A model generated the notes under the pieces. It did not search any database, was not told where the DNA came from, and worked only from the letters and a program-made list of their open reading frames with translations. The position numbers and the translations under genes are program-made. A stretch of 51,815 nucleotides of DNA from Clostridia bacterium (lineage in GTDB: Bacteria; Bacillota; Clostridia; Oscillospirales; CAG-272), in contig JAFTON010000010.1 of the NCBI GenBank assembly GCA_017463765.1, positions 1-51,815 of the forward strand, in the 5' to 3' direction. This document shows positions 9,761 to 18,040 of the stretch, piece after piece (positions within the stretch are counted from its first letter, which is position 1; every line of letters starts with the position of its first letter).

Positions 9761-9816
9761 TTGATTTTAGTTCGAAAATGAACTATAATTATTTTTAGCA
9801 AGTTCATATATGAACT
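9761..9816 (+). promoter_or_regulatory. Promoter with twin palindromic operators before XRE gene
   Basis: TTGATT (9761-9766), a 17-base spacer and TATAAT (9784-9789). Two copies of the same 16-bp palindrome AGTTC-N6-GAACT lie at 9769-9784 (inside the spacer) and 9801-9816 (just after the -10), 32 bp apart or about three helical turns. This is the layout of an autorepressed HTH gene with two dimers bound on one face of the DNA. Confidence 0.8.
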
Positions 9817-9830
9817 AAAAAGGAGAAAAA

Positions 9831-10076
9831 ATGAAAAATATTGGTAAAAAATCAGAGGCTCGGTTGTTGATATTTTGTGAGAACGTCAGATTATTAAGAA
9901 AACGGGAAGGTTTAACTCAAAAGGAAATGGCTAAAAGATTAAAGATTAGCGTCAAGAGTCTTTCAAGGATTGAGAAGGGAACTGTTCCGCCCAGATTATC
10001 CTGCGAAATTGTGGTTAATATATATTTTGAATTTGGTATAGATCCGTCGGATGTTTTAAAAAAACGCTTATTCTGA
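9831..10076 (+). CDS. Small XRE-family transcriptional regulator, probably autoregulated
   Basis: 81 residues. The HTH runs NVRLLRKREGLTQKEMAKRLKISVKSLSRIEKG, with a short C-terminal helix set ending KKRLF. AAAGGAG precedes the ATG. Two 16-bp palindromes in its promoter make it the most likely binder of those sites. It faces the other XRE gene, so the pair may form a bistable or cross-repressing switch. No phage genes lie nearby. The downstream aldo/keto reductase starts 61 bases later and could be read through from this promoter. Confidence 0.85.
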   Translation: MKNIGKKSEARLLIFCENVRLLRKREGLTQKEMAKRLKISVKSLSRIEKGTVPPRLSCEIVVNIYFEFGIDPSDVLKKRLF

Positions 10077-10136
10077 ATATTGACATATTTGATTAATTCA
10101 TTTATAATGTAAATATGAAGGTATGGAGGTAAAGAT

Positions 10137-11333
10137 ATGAAATACATAAATTTTCAAGGTAAAAAGCTTTCGCTTCTCGGATTTGGTGCGATGAGGCTTC
10201 CTACACTTGGCAAGGATGATGCTATTGATGTAGAGCTGGCAGAGAAGATGATTGATCGCGCTATTGAGGCAGGAGTTAACTATTTTGATACTGCCTATCC
10301 CTATCACGGTGGCAATTCCGAGATTGTAACCGGAAAGCTGCTTTCAAAATACCCTCGTGACAGCTACTATCTTGCAACAAAATACCCCGGACATCAGGTG
10401 CTTGACAGCTATGATCCCGCAGCAATTTTTGAGGAACAGCTGAAAAAATGTGGAGTCGACTATTTTGATTTTTATCTTCTTCATAATATCAGTGAAAGCT
10501 CGATTGACGTTTATCTTGACGAAAGATGGGGAATAATAGATTATTTTGTAGAGCAGAAAAGGCTCGGCAGAATAAAGCATCTTGGTTTTTCCACTCACGG
10601 TTTGCCCGAAAATCTTAAGGAGTTTCTTGAGGCTGCAGGCGATAAGATGGAGTTCTGCCAGATTCAGCTTAACTACCTTGACTGGACACTTCAGCGTGCA
10701 AATGAGAAATGTGAGTTGCTTGCCAAGTGGAATATTCCGATCTGGGTAATGGAGCCTGTCCGTGGTGGTAAGCTGGTTGACAAGCTTCCCGATTCTGTTA
10801 AGCAGAGACTTAAGGAGCTTCGACCTGATGAAAGTCTTGCTTCCTGGTGCTTCCGTTGGCTGATGACGCTTCCCAATATGGGTGTTATTCTAAGTGGAAT
10901 GTCGAATATGGAGCAGCTTGAGGATAATATCAGAACCTTCTCCAATGATATTCCTCTCACCGACTCGGAGATCGGGGAGCTTTATTTAATTGCCGAGAGT
11001 CTTAAGAACAACGTTCCCTGTACGGCTTGTCGCTATTGCGTGGACGGCTGTCCGATGGGACTGAATATCCCAATGCTTATCGAGGTTTATAACGATCTTC
11101 GCTATGCACCGGGAGTTAACAGTGCCTCAAAAATTGAGTTTATGTCAGAGGACAAGAGGCCGACTGCCTGTATCTGCTGTGGTAACTGTGTGAAGATGTG
11201 TCCACAGAATATTGATATTCCGAAGGTGATGATTGATTTTTCCAAGCTTCTCACAACAATTCCTTCCTGGAAGCAGATCTGTGCAGAGCGCGCAGAGGCA
11301 GCGAAAAAAATATCCGAAAATAACGGGAAATAA
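10137..11333 (+). CDS. Aldo/keto reductase with C-terminal 4Fe-4S ferredoxin domain
   Basis: 398-residue cytoplasmic oxidoreductase. The N-terminal TIM barrel has the aldo/keto tetrad Asp51, Tyr56, Lys82 and His116 (YFDTAYPYHGG, TKYPG, YLLHN). The C-terminal 90 residues carry two cysteine clusters, CTACRYCVDGCPMG and CICCGNCVKMCPQN, which look like binding sites for [4Fe-4S] clusters. This fused form is common in anaerobes and probably takes electrons from ferredoxin or a similar donor; its substrate is unknown. GGAGG lies just before the start. The next gene is 43 bases downstream. Confidence 0.93.
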   Translation: MKYINFQGKKLSLLGFGAMRLPTLGKDDAIDVELAEKMIDRAIEAGVNYFDTAYPYHGGNSEIVTGKLLSKYPRDSYYLATKYPGHQVLDSYDPAAIFEEQLKKCGVDYFDFYLLHNISESSIDVYLDERWGIIDYFVEQKRLGRIKHLGFSTHGLPENLKEFLEAAGDKMEFCQIQLNYLDWTLQRANEKCELLAKWNIPIWVMEPVRGGKLVDKLPDSVKQRLKELRPDESLASWCFRWLMTLPNMGVILSGMSNMEQLEDNIRTFSNDIPLTDSEIGELYLIAESLKNNVPCTACRYCVDGCPMGLNIPMLIEVYNDLRYAPGVNSASKIEFMSEDKRPTACICCGNCVKMCPQNIDIPKVMIDFSKLLTTIPSWKQICAERAEAAKKISENNGK

Positions 11334-11376
11334 CGAAACTTTATTTGAATAAATAAAAATACCGGAGGATTACATA

Positions 11377-12303
11377 ATGGCAGATAATAAATTTGTAAAG
11401 GGCTACTGTGAAAAAACAAAGCAGTATTTCGGACTCGAGATGAGACAGGTCGGTGGACAGTGGAAGGTTATCAATGCAGATCATCTTTCAAGCGATGAGG
11501 CTAAGGTTGTTGCTACTGCTGTAAGACAGGATCATTTTGAGACCAACGATAATCTTATTGCATGCTCACGCTGTGGTAACAGAAGGATTGGTGGATGTAA
11601 TTGTCCTCCCAATGGCCTTAACGGCAGATGTAAAAAGGATATGCCCTACAACTTCGAGTGTATTTACTGCAAGCATTTTGTGGTTGACTATTCTATGCCT
11701 TCTCGCTCGGATATTGCAAGACATCAGGGCAAGGTTTCTGTTCAGGGCAAGGAGATTAAGCTTATTACCTTCAGCAACGTTGAGTGGAAGAAGTTTGATA
11801 ACGTACAGACTCACGAATCGGGAAGAAGAGCAGGATATTCCGAGCCTCTCGTTCACGTTGAGGCAAATGAAAAGAACATTGAGTTCCACGGCTATAACAT
11901 CAGCCGTATGGACGAGGGCGTTTATTACGAAATCGGTAAGAACGATGACTTCGATATCGAATGTAACGTTGATACCTCTACAATTCAGCCTCATCCCGGT
12001 GGACGTTTATATATTTCCTTCGGTAGTATAACTGCAAATATTGATCAGAACGGTGGCAGCTTCTGTCTTGATGGCAGAGAGGTCGCACGAGTAGGCTCGA
12101 GGTTTAATATGAAGCTTTCGCTTACCGATGAAGGCTGCTATACGGTTTATATTGACGGCAGAAAGAAGGGCGAGGTTCGTCATCAGTCAAGGGGTAATAC
12201 AAAGATTATCTTCGGCTTTGCGCACGACAGCCACCACTGCCATATACTCTCCCATGCTTATCTCAGAGACATTAAGATGTTCCAGGGCATAGCAGAGCAG
12301 TAA
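11377..12303 (+). CDS. Hypothetical protein with N-terminal Cys-rich (TerY-C-like) domain
   Basis: 308 residues, no signal peptide or membrane segment. The first ~110 residues hold nine cysteines in zinc-ribbon-like spacing (GYCEKTK, ACSRCGNRRIGGCNC, CKKDMPYNFECIYCKHF). This pattern resembles the TerY-C metal-binding domain found beside tellurite/stress vWA proteins, but that is from memory. The remaining ~190 residues look beta-rich (GGRLYISFGSITANIDQNGG) and are unfamiliar. There is no ter operon nearby. A GGAGG ribosome site is present and a strong terminator follows, so it may be in one unit with the aldo/keto reductase. Confidence 0.7.
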   Translation: MADNKFVKGYCEKTKQYFGLEMRQVGGQWKVINADHLSSDEAKVVATAVRQDHFETNDNLIACSRCGNRRIGGCNCPPNGLNGRCKKDMPYNFECIYCKHFVVDYSMPSRSDIARHQGKVSVQGKEIKLITFSNVEWKKFDNVQTHESGRRAGYSEPLVHVEANEKNIEFHGYNISRMDEGVYYEIGKNDDFDIECNVDTSTIQPHPGGRLYISFGSITANIDQNGGSFCLDGREVARVGSRFNMKLSLTDEGCYTVYIDGRKKGEVRHQSRGNTKIIFGFAHDSHHCHILSHAYLRDIKMFQGIAEQ

Positions 12304-12333
12304 TTATTTTTGATATATCTTTTATTAACAAAA

Positions 12334-12370
12334 ATCCCTGCGTCCCGAGAGGGAAGCGCAGGGATTTTTT
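12334..12370. terminator. Bidirectional terminator between convergent genes
   Basis: ATCCCTGCG (12334-12342) pairs with CGCAGGGAT (12357-12365), with A runs on the left and T runs on the right. It can therefore end both the rightward unknown gene and the leftward antiporter gene. Confidence 0.85.
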
Positions 12371-12376
12371 GATGTT

Positions 12377-13747
12377 TTACTGCTTTTTGTTGCTTTCTTT
12401 TTCTTCTTTGATAAAGTTCTTTATCGCGTCCTTGAGTGCCTGACGACGGAAATGTCTTTCCTTCTTATGCTCGGGCATGTTTTCGACGTGAGCATGACGG
12501 GCACTACGTCTCTTCTCAGGATCAATATCACCTGCTTTAAGAAGGGCGGTCTTTGTGAGAGCAGGGCCTACAAGCTCATATATAAGAACTGCGAAGAGCG
12601 TGATAGTCGAAACCATATCCCCGATCTCTCCGAACGCCTTTGCTTTCATAGCCATGCCGAGAGCTACACCTGCCTGGGGAAACAGGGTAATACCGAGATA
12701 TTTAACAATTTTTTCATCACATCCACTGATTTTAGCGCTTACGTATGCACCGGAATATTTTCCTGCAGATCGAGCAATGATGTATACAATTCCGACCACA
12801 ACCATCAGCAGATTGGAGAATACGCCGAGCTCAAGCTCTGCTCCGGAGAGCACGAAGAACAGCACGAACAGCGGAGCTGTCCACTTGTCAACTCTCTCCA
12901 TAAGCTCCTCAGAGAAGTCACATATGTTGCAGAATATGGTTCCCAGCATCATGCAGGTAAGGAGAGAGGAGAAGGCAATGTGAACGCCCATAACCTCAAA
13001 GCTCATTTGTGAGAGTGCGATGGTTAAAAGTACAAAACCGATAGAGACCGATATTCTTTTAGAGTTTGAGTGGAAGAATCTTTCGCAGATATGGAATGCA
13101 ACACCCATAACCGAGCCAAGAAGTAGTGAGAGGATAACTTCGAGCAAGGGCTCGACTAAAACCGAGATCAGATCAACCGTACCCTTATTCATCGCCCGTG
13201 CGATGCCGAATGAAATTGCGAAAATGATAAGACCTACTGCGTCGTCAAGTGCAACGACGGGAAGTAGCATGTCAGTAACCGGACCCTTCGCCTTATACTG
13301 CTTAACGACCATAAGCGTTGCTGCAGGCGCTGTTGCAGAGGCAATAGCACCGAGGATAATTGCTCCCTCAATTGTGAGCACCTCCGGAATGGCGAAGTGA
13401 AGCGCAATTAAAGCTATATCAACTACGAGTGTGGTTACAACAGCTTGAAAAATGCCTACGATTGTAGCCTGCCTTCCGATTTTTTTAAGGTGAGAGAGTC
13501 TGAATTCATTACCGATAGAGAAGGCGATAAATCCAAGTGCAACGTCACATACGATTGAGAACGAGTGAACGAATTCCATGGAACTGAACCCCAGGCCTGC
13601 TATTCCGATGCTGCCGAGGCAGTATGGACCAACGATTATTCCTGCTACAAGATAGGCTGTAACTGCAGGCAGGTCAAGCTTTTTTGTAAGCCTTGAGAGC
13701 AAAAGTCCAACGATAAGCGAAATTGAAAGTGATAATAAGATTTCCAT
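12377..13747 (-). CDS. Cation:proton antiporter (CPA2/KefB-type membrane protein)
   Basis: 456-residue integral membrane protein. It opens with LSISLIVGLLLSRLTKKLDLPAVTAYLVAGIIVGP, typical of the Na+/H+ exchanger domain, and has about 12-13 hydrophobic segments to about residue 400, including LDDAVGLIIFA with the paired-Asp region expected in the ion site. The C-terminal ~50 residues are charged and cytoplasmic (EHKKERHFRRQALKD). No RCK/TrkA-N domain is fused. The ion (Na+ or K+) cannot be read from sequence. It has its own promoter with a palindromic operator. Confidence 0.88.
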   Translation of the reverse strand: MEILLSLSISLIVGLLLSRLTKKLDLPAVTAYLVAGIIVGPYCLGSIGIAGLGFSSMEFVHSFSIVCDVALGFIAFSIGNEFRLSHLKKIGRQATIVGIFQAVVTTLVVDIALIALHFAIPEVLTIEGAIILGAIASATAPAATLMVVKQYKAKGPVTDMLLPVVALDDAVGLIIFAISFGIARAMNKGTVDLISVLVEPLLEVILSLLLGSVMGVAFHICERFFHSNSKRISVSIGFVLLTIALSQMSFEVMGVHIAFSSLLTCMMLGTIFCNICDFSEELMERVDKWTAPLFVLFFVLSGAELELGVFSNLLMVVVGIVYIIARSAGKYSGAYVSAKISGCDEKIVKYLGITLFPQAGVALGMAMKAKAFGEIGDMVSTITLFAVLIYELVGPALTKTALLKAGDIDPEKRRSARHAHVENMPEHKKERHFRRQALKDAIKNFIKEEKESNKKQ

Positions 13748-13787
13748 TTTATGTCTTCTTTCAAAGTTTTTAACAATATTTTTAACA

Positions 13788-13823
13788 GTTAGATATTGTA
13801 CTCCTATCTAACGAAAAAGTCAA
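13788..13823 (-). promoter_or_regulatory. Antiporter promoter with GTTAGATA inverted-repeat operator
   Basis: Minus strand: TTGACT (13823-13818), 17-base spacer, TACAAT (13800-13795). A perfect inverted repeat GTTAGATA-N9-TATCTAAC (13788-13812) covers the -10, the downstream end of the spacer and the start point. An unidentified repressor is expected to bind here; none is encoded next door. Confidence 0.7.
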
Positions 13824-13889
13824 CTATTAAAATAAACAAAAAATAATTATTTTCGACCTTCAATTTAGTTATTTTGCAAGCGCATTGTT

Positions 13890-14777
13890 TTATCCGTACT
13901 CTATGATATTCTGAAGTTGCTTCAATACTTCTCGTTTTGTGGTTTCTCTCGGCTCGCAAAGGGGGAGACGCACCTCTGTGGAACATAGTCCTAAGCTCGC
14001 CATTGCATATTTAATGGGAGAAGGATTGGTTTCAATGAAAAGTGTTTTTATGAAAGGCAAAAGCTTGAGCTGCATTTCAAGTGCGTCACCTTCCTGACCT
14101 GAAAAGAAGTCCTTGCACATTTTTACAGTGGTCTTTGGCAGGATATTTGACATAACCGAAATAACACCTATACCACCAAGCGAAAGGGTTGGGTATATTT
14201 GGCTGTCATTGCCCGAGTACAGCCATAGTCTATCACTAAAAGCAGCGAGATTTACCAGCCTGTCAACCGAGTCTGATGCTTCCTTAAGTCCGACGATATT
14301 CGGATGATTTGCCAATCTGTCAAGTAGGTTAATTCCCAGGTTTACACCTGTTCTCGATGGTACATTGTAAACAATTATTGGCAAATTTACCGATTCTGCG
14401 ATTTTTAGGTAGTGTTTCTCTATTCCGTCCTCGGTTCCTTTGTTGTAATACGGTGTTACCAAAAGCACACCGTCACAGCCTAACCTTTCAGCGAATTTCG
14501 TATGTGCCAGAGCCACTCTCGTATCGTTGGTTCCGGTACCGAGAATAAGCCTTGTTCGCCCTGCAATTTTTCCTTTTGCAAAGGTATACAGCTTGTATCT
14601 TTCATCGTCTGACAGTGTGGCAGCCTCGGCAGTTGTACCACCGATAACAAGAGCGTCTACACCTCCGTCAATCTGAAAATCAATCAACCGTCCAAGACAG
14701 ACGTAATCTATTTCTCCGTTAATAAAAGGAGTAATCAGCGCCGTTCCGACGCCACTGAAAATCTTTTTTTTCGTCAT
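13890..14777 (-). CDS. dapA: 4-hydroxy-tetrahydrodipicolinate synthase
   Basis: Condenses pyruvate with aspartate semialdehyde, the first committed step to lysine, diaminopimelate and spore dipicolinate. TIM-barrel Schiff-base enzyme. Seen: GGTTAEAATLS near the pyruvate site, the proton-relay tyrosine in TPYYNKG, the second tyrosine in VYNVPSRTG and the Schiff-base lysine in VGLKEASDS. The start at 14777 (ATG) with GGAAAG 8 bases upstream is preferred to an upstream GTG at 14786. It is single and divergent from queA, so the remaining lysine genes are elsewhere. Confidence 0.95.
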   Translation of the reverse strand: MTKKKIFSGVGTALITPFINGEIDYVCLGRLIDFQIDGGVDALVIGGTTAEAATLSDDERYKLYTFAKGKIAGRTRLILGTGTNDTRVALAHTKFAERLGCDGVLLVTPYYNKGTEDGIEKHYLKIAESVNLPIIVYNVPSRTGVNLGINLLDRLANHPNIVGLKEASDSVDRLVNLAAFSDRLWLYSGNDSQIYPTLSLGGIGVISVMSNILPKTTVKMCKDFFSGQEGDALEMQLKLLPFIKTLFIETNPSPIKYAMASLGLCSTEVRLPLCEPRETTKREVLKQLQNIIEYG

Positions 14778-14811
14778 AATGCCCACTTTCCGACAAAATT
14801 TAATCTACGTC

Positions 14812-14857
14812 TTGATTTGTAATGAAATTTTGTGTATAATATATTGATATCAATATA
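14812..14857 (+). promoter_or_regulatory. queA promoter with 18-bp perfect palindrome
   Basis: TTGATT (14812-14817), 17-base spacer, TATAAT (14835-14840). A perfect palindrome, TATATTGATATCAATATA (14840-14857), starts at the last base of the -10 and spans the expected start site. It may be an operator for queA, for the divergent dapA, or both. Confidence 0.6.
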
Positions 14858-14889
14858 CATTATATGACGGAATGCCGTGAAAGGACAAA

Positions 14890-15966
14890 ATGGAAAAGAA
14901 CAGAATTTTGAATGAGCGAGTTGCAACCGATCTCGCTACAAGTGATTTTTATTATGATCTTCCCGAGGAGCTTATTGCCCAATCTCCAAGTGATGAGCGC
15001 GACGGCTGTCGCCTGATGACACTTGATAGGAATACCGGGGTTATCGAGCATAAGATCTTTCGTGATATTATAGATTATTTAAACCCGGAGGACATGCTTG
15101 TCGTTAATTCCTCGAAGGTTATTCCTGCGCGTCTTCTTGGCAAGACGGATAAGACCGGAGGAGATATGGAGCTGCTCCTTCTTCGAATGCTGGATAACGG
15201 TGAGTGGGAGACGCTTGTCCGTCCAGGTAAGCGGGCAAAGGTAGGTGCATCCTTTAACTTCGCAGGCATCCTTCGCGCAACCGTGACCTCTATAGTTGAC
15301 GGTGGTAACCGTACCGTCAGATTTGAATACGATACCGAAAAATACAAGAATATCTACGAGGTTCTTGATGAAATAGGCAATATGCCTCTGCCTCCTTACA
15401 TCACGAAAAAGCTTGAAAACAAGGAGGATTATCAGACTGTTTATGCTAAGGAGGAGGGATCTGCTGCTGCTCCTACTGCAGGTCTGCATTTTACCGACGA
15501 TCTGCTTAAGAGAATCAGGGAGAAGGGCGTAGGATACGGCGAGGTTACTCTCCACGTCGGACTCGGAACCTTCCGTCCCGTTAAGGTTGATAAGATTGAG
15601 GAGCATGAAATGCACGGCGAGTATTTCCACATATCCGAGGAAGTAGCCGACGAGATAAACCGTCGACGTGCAAACGGTGGCAGAATAATTGCCGTTGGTA
15701 CAACCTCCTGCCGTGTGCTTGAGAGCGCATCTACAGATGACGGAATTGTACATCCGATGAATGCCGAGACTGCGATTTTCATCTATCCCGGATATAAGTT
15801 CAAGGCGATAGATGCGCTGATAACCAACTTCCATCTGCCCGAAAGCACCCTGATAATGCTTGTCAGCGCCCTTGCAGGCAAGGAGCAGGTGATGAATGCC
15901 TACGAAACAGCCGTAAATGAAAAATACAGATTTTTCTCCTTCGGTGATGCAATGTTTATAAAATGA
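14890..15966 (+). CDS. queA: tRNA preQ1(34) S-adenosylmethionine ribosyltransferase-isomerase
   Basis: 358 residues. Transfers and rearranges the ribosyl group of SAM onto 7-aminomethyl-7-deazaguanine in tRNA to give epoxyqueuosine. Seen: [23 protein letters not shown] near the N-terminus (cited in part), [13 protein letters not shown], the core [14 protein letters not shown] and the C-terminal [24 protein letters not shown] lies before the ATG. The following lipoprotein gene overlaps its stop by 4 bases (ATGA), so they are co-translated, although their functions look unrelated. tgt is not in the window. Confidence 0.96.
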   Translation: MEKNRILNERVATDLATSDFYYDLPEELIAQSPSDERDGCRLMTLDRNTGVIEHKIFRDIIDYLNPEDMLVVNSSKVIPARLLGKTDKTGGDMELLLLRMLDNGEWETLVRPGKRAKVGASFNFAGILRATVTSIVDGGNRTVRFEYDTEKYKNIYEVLDEIGNMPLPPYITKKLENKEDYQTVYAKEEGSAAAPTAGLHFTDDLLKRIREKGVGYGEVTLHVGLGTFRPVKVDKIEEHEMHGEYFHISEEVADEINRRRANGGRIIAVGTTSCRVLESASTDDGIVHPMNAETAIFIYPGYKFKAIDALITNFHLPESTLIMLVSALAGKEQVMNAYETAVNEKYRFFSFGDAMFIK

Positions 15967-17123
15967 GATTATCTGCTTTACTTTCAGCTTTTTTAGTCCT
16001 TATAGTCGTCGTGTCGGGATGCAATTTATTTAAGCCCTGTGATTCTGAGGTCGTTTTTAACGCCACCGATTTCGGTGTATCGGTGACAAATTCGGGTGAA
16101 GAAAACAGCCGTAATCTTCAGAGCCTTATTGACACAGTCTCAGAAAATGGTGGAAAGATATATATCCCCTCGGGCATATATGAGTTCTCTGAAAACGGAA
16201 GTCAAGCTATAGGCTCTCATTGTATAAAAATGAGGTCGAACGTCAGCATTACGGGTGATGGTGAAGGTACTGTTCTGAAGCCTGTTGGCAATTCCGAGTG
16301 GGGTCTCGATATGTTTTACTTTAACGATTATCTTGATCTCGGCGAGGCGAATTACCTTGAAAACTGTAGCTTCGATAGCTTTGTAATCGACGGCTCGGAC
16401 TCTTCCTGCAGGACCTATACCTCGGCAGGAAAGGGATTTATGTTCAACCTGTTCAGAAACTGTCATTGGCAGTTCGTTACCGTGAAATATACCGATGCTA
16501 CAGGCTTCGGTGTGGACTGTCCTATTGACAGCAGTATTAAGAACTGTATTGCTATAGGCTGTGGTAAGGCTGCTACCGATGAGAGCAGTGGAGCATCAGG
16601 CTTCGGCATCGGCTACGGTTACTCAAATGATGAGGGAATTCTGATCTCGGATTGCAAGTCTTACGGTAACAAGAAGTTTGGCTTTTTCTTTGAGCATCAG
16701 GGTAGATTTAATGATACGATGTATTCTGCAGAGTGCGATGGTTGCTTCACCGTAAATGGCTGTTACGCCTATGACAATCTTTATAACTTCGGTGGCATCT
16801 GCTCGGAGGCAGTGGAGTATTATTTATGTATCTCGGAGAATGCAGTAAGGTATGGTTTTTATTTTGAAAACTCAGCTTCAGTCTCGGTTATCGAATGTAA
16901 AATAGATAATTGTATATCCGGTGTTGTAATCTCGAATAATGATGATAAATGGTGCAGGGGAGAGATAACCGTTTCGGACTGCGTCTTTAGTTCTGTTCGG
17001 AATTATGACGTTTATACCGAGGGAAGTGTGGATAGCCTTGTATTAACCGATAACAACTCGGAGCTTAACGTTATCCGAGCAAACGGAAATACCTTTGTTA
17101 ACGAAAACAATTCATGGAATTAG
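15963..17123 (+). CDS. Lipoprotein with right-handed beta-helix (pectate-lyase-like fold)
   Basis: 386 residues. A lipobox, VVSGC, with Cys at about residue 20 makes it an extracytoplasmic, membrane-anchored protein. After it comes [27 protein letters not shown] and [13 protein letters not shown], the standard opening of pectate-lyase-3/polygalacturonase-like beta-helices. Repeating short Cys- and Asn-containing turns follow to the end ([29 protein letters not shown]). The catalytic residues and substrate cannot be read. It probably acts on a polysaccharide, in line with the locus at 19-29 kb. It ends in a TAG followed directly by a terminator. Confidence 0.8.
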   Translation: MRLSALLSAFLVLIVVVSGCNLFKPCDSEVVFNATDFGVSVTNSGEENSRNLQSLIDTVSENGGKIYIPSGIYEFSENGSQAIGSHCIKMRSNVSITGDGEGTVLKPVGNSEWGLDMFYFNDYLDLGEANYLENCSFDSFVIDGSDSSCRTYTSAGKGFMFNLFRNCHWQFVTVKYTDATGFGVDCPIDSSIKNCIAIGCGKAATDESSGASGFGIGYGYSNDEGILISDCKSYGNKKFGFFFEHQGRFNDTMYSAECDGCFTVNGCYAYDNLYNFGGICSEAVEYYLCISENAVRYGFYFENSASVSVIECKIDNCISGVVISNNDDKWCRGEITVSDCVFSSVRNYDVYTEGSVDSLVLTDNNSELNVIRANGNTFVNENNSWN

Positions 17124-17125
17124 GG

Positions 17126-17150
17126 AAAGCGAGCGTGTCTCGCTTTTCTC
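17126..17150 (+). terminator. Intrinsic terminator after queA-lipoprotein pair
   Basis: AAAGCGAG (17126-17133) pairs with CTCGCTTT (17139-17146) over a 5-base loop, then TCTC. It begins 3 bases after the TAG stop. Confidence 0.75.
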
Positions 17151-17187
17151 TTTGCAGAATAAAAGTAAAGATTTGGCAAAGAGCCCC

Positions 17188-17216
17188 TTGACAAATATAA
17201 TCTTCTATGTTATAAT
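17188..17216 (+). promoter_or_regulatory. Consensus sigma-A promoter of the Mn2+ riboswitch transcript
   Basis: TTGACA (17188-17193), a 17-base spacer and TATAAT (17211-17216): both hexamers are perfect. Confidence 0.88.
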
Positions 17217-17221
17217 ACACG

Positions 17222-17376
17222 GCAGTGAGGGAGTAGCGAGCGCTGCGCGTTTCAAGTCAACATCCTGACCGTATGGTCTGGCTTGGATTAAATTGCGAGA
17301 CTCATGTATTGCGCAAGCTTACATGGACACTCTCTTTTTTTGTTGTCAGGTATGGCTGCGTGGCCATACTTTTTTG
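17222..17376 (+). promoter_or_regulatory. yybP-ykoY (Mn2+) riboswitch with terminator
   Basis: The conserved parts of this aptamer are all visible: GAGGGAGTAGCGAGCG at the start, AAGTCAACATCCTGACCG, GGTCTGGCTTGGATTAAA and the loop GCGAGACTCATG. A terminator hairpin GTATGGC (17350-17356) with GCCATAC (17363-17369) and a T6 run closes the leader. In this family Mn2+ binding turns expression on by preventing termination. The gene behind is the Mn2+ exporter mntP, which agrees. Confidence 0.95.
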
Positions 17377-17410
17377 TTTATTAAGCATAATTGTTGTTTT
17401 AAGAGGAAAT

Positions 17411-18016
17411 ATGTTTGATTTTACTTTTTTCTTTAATAGTATACTGATAGGAATAGGTCTTGCAATGGACGCTTTTTCGGTCTCGCTTGCCAACGGACTT
17501 AACGAGCCGGATATGTCAGGGAAAAAGACGCTTGGCGTGGCAGGAATATTTTCTGTTTTTCAGGGCATTATGCCCCTGATCGGTTGGTTCTGTGTTCATT
17601 CTATTGCAACACTGTTTTCTGCGTTTGAAAGATTTATTCCCTGGATCGCGCTCGGCCTTCTCGGTTATATCGGTGGCAAGATGCTTTACGAGGGAATTCA
17701 GGAATATAAATGTAAGTCGGGTGGTGGCACAGAGTGTCCCGTACCACAGAAGCTTGGTGTTACAGCGCTTCTTGTGCAGGGAGTTGCAACCTCGATCGAC
17801 GCTCTTTCGGTAGGCTTCACAATTTCGGAATATAATGCAATTCAGGCTGTCGTATGCGCCCTGCTGATTGCTTTGGTGACCTTCGGTATATGCTTTGCAG
17901 GTATTATTCTCGGCAGAAAATTCGGCACTGCTCTGTCAGGTAAGTCTGCCATCTTCGGTGGATCGATACTTATTTTCATCGGCCTCGAAATCTTTATTAC
18001 TTCGTTTTTTAAATAA
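17411..18016 (+). CDS. mntP: Manganese efflux pump MntP
   Basis: 201-residue membrane protein with six hydrophobic helices that exports Mn2+. The two family motifs are present: GLAMDAFSVSLANG near the start and TSIDALSVGF in the second half, each with the conserved Asp. The start at 17411 (after AAGAGGA) is chosen because the frame upstream is the riboswitch, not protein. It is controlled by the Mn2+ riboswitch in its leader, and the next exchanger gene starts 24 bases downstream. Confidence 0.95.
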   Translation: MFDFTFFFNSILIGIGLAMDAFSVSLANGLNEPDMSGKKTLGVAGIFSVFQGIMPLIGWFCVHSIATLFSAFERFIPWIALGLLGYIGGKMLYEGIQEYKCKSGGGTECPVPQKLGVTALLVQGVATSIDALSVGFTISEYNAIQAVVCALLIALVTFGICFAGIILGRKFGTALSGKSAIFGGSILIFIGLEIFITSFFK

Positions 18017-18040
18017 TCAACACATAAAAGGAGAAACAAA

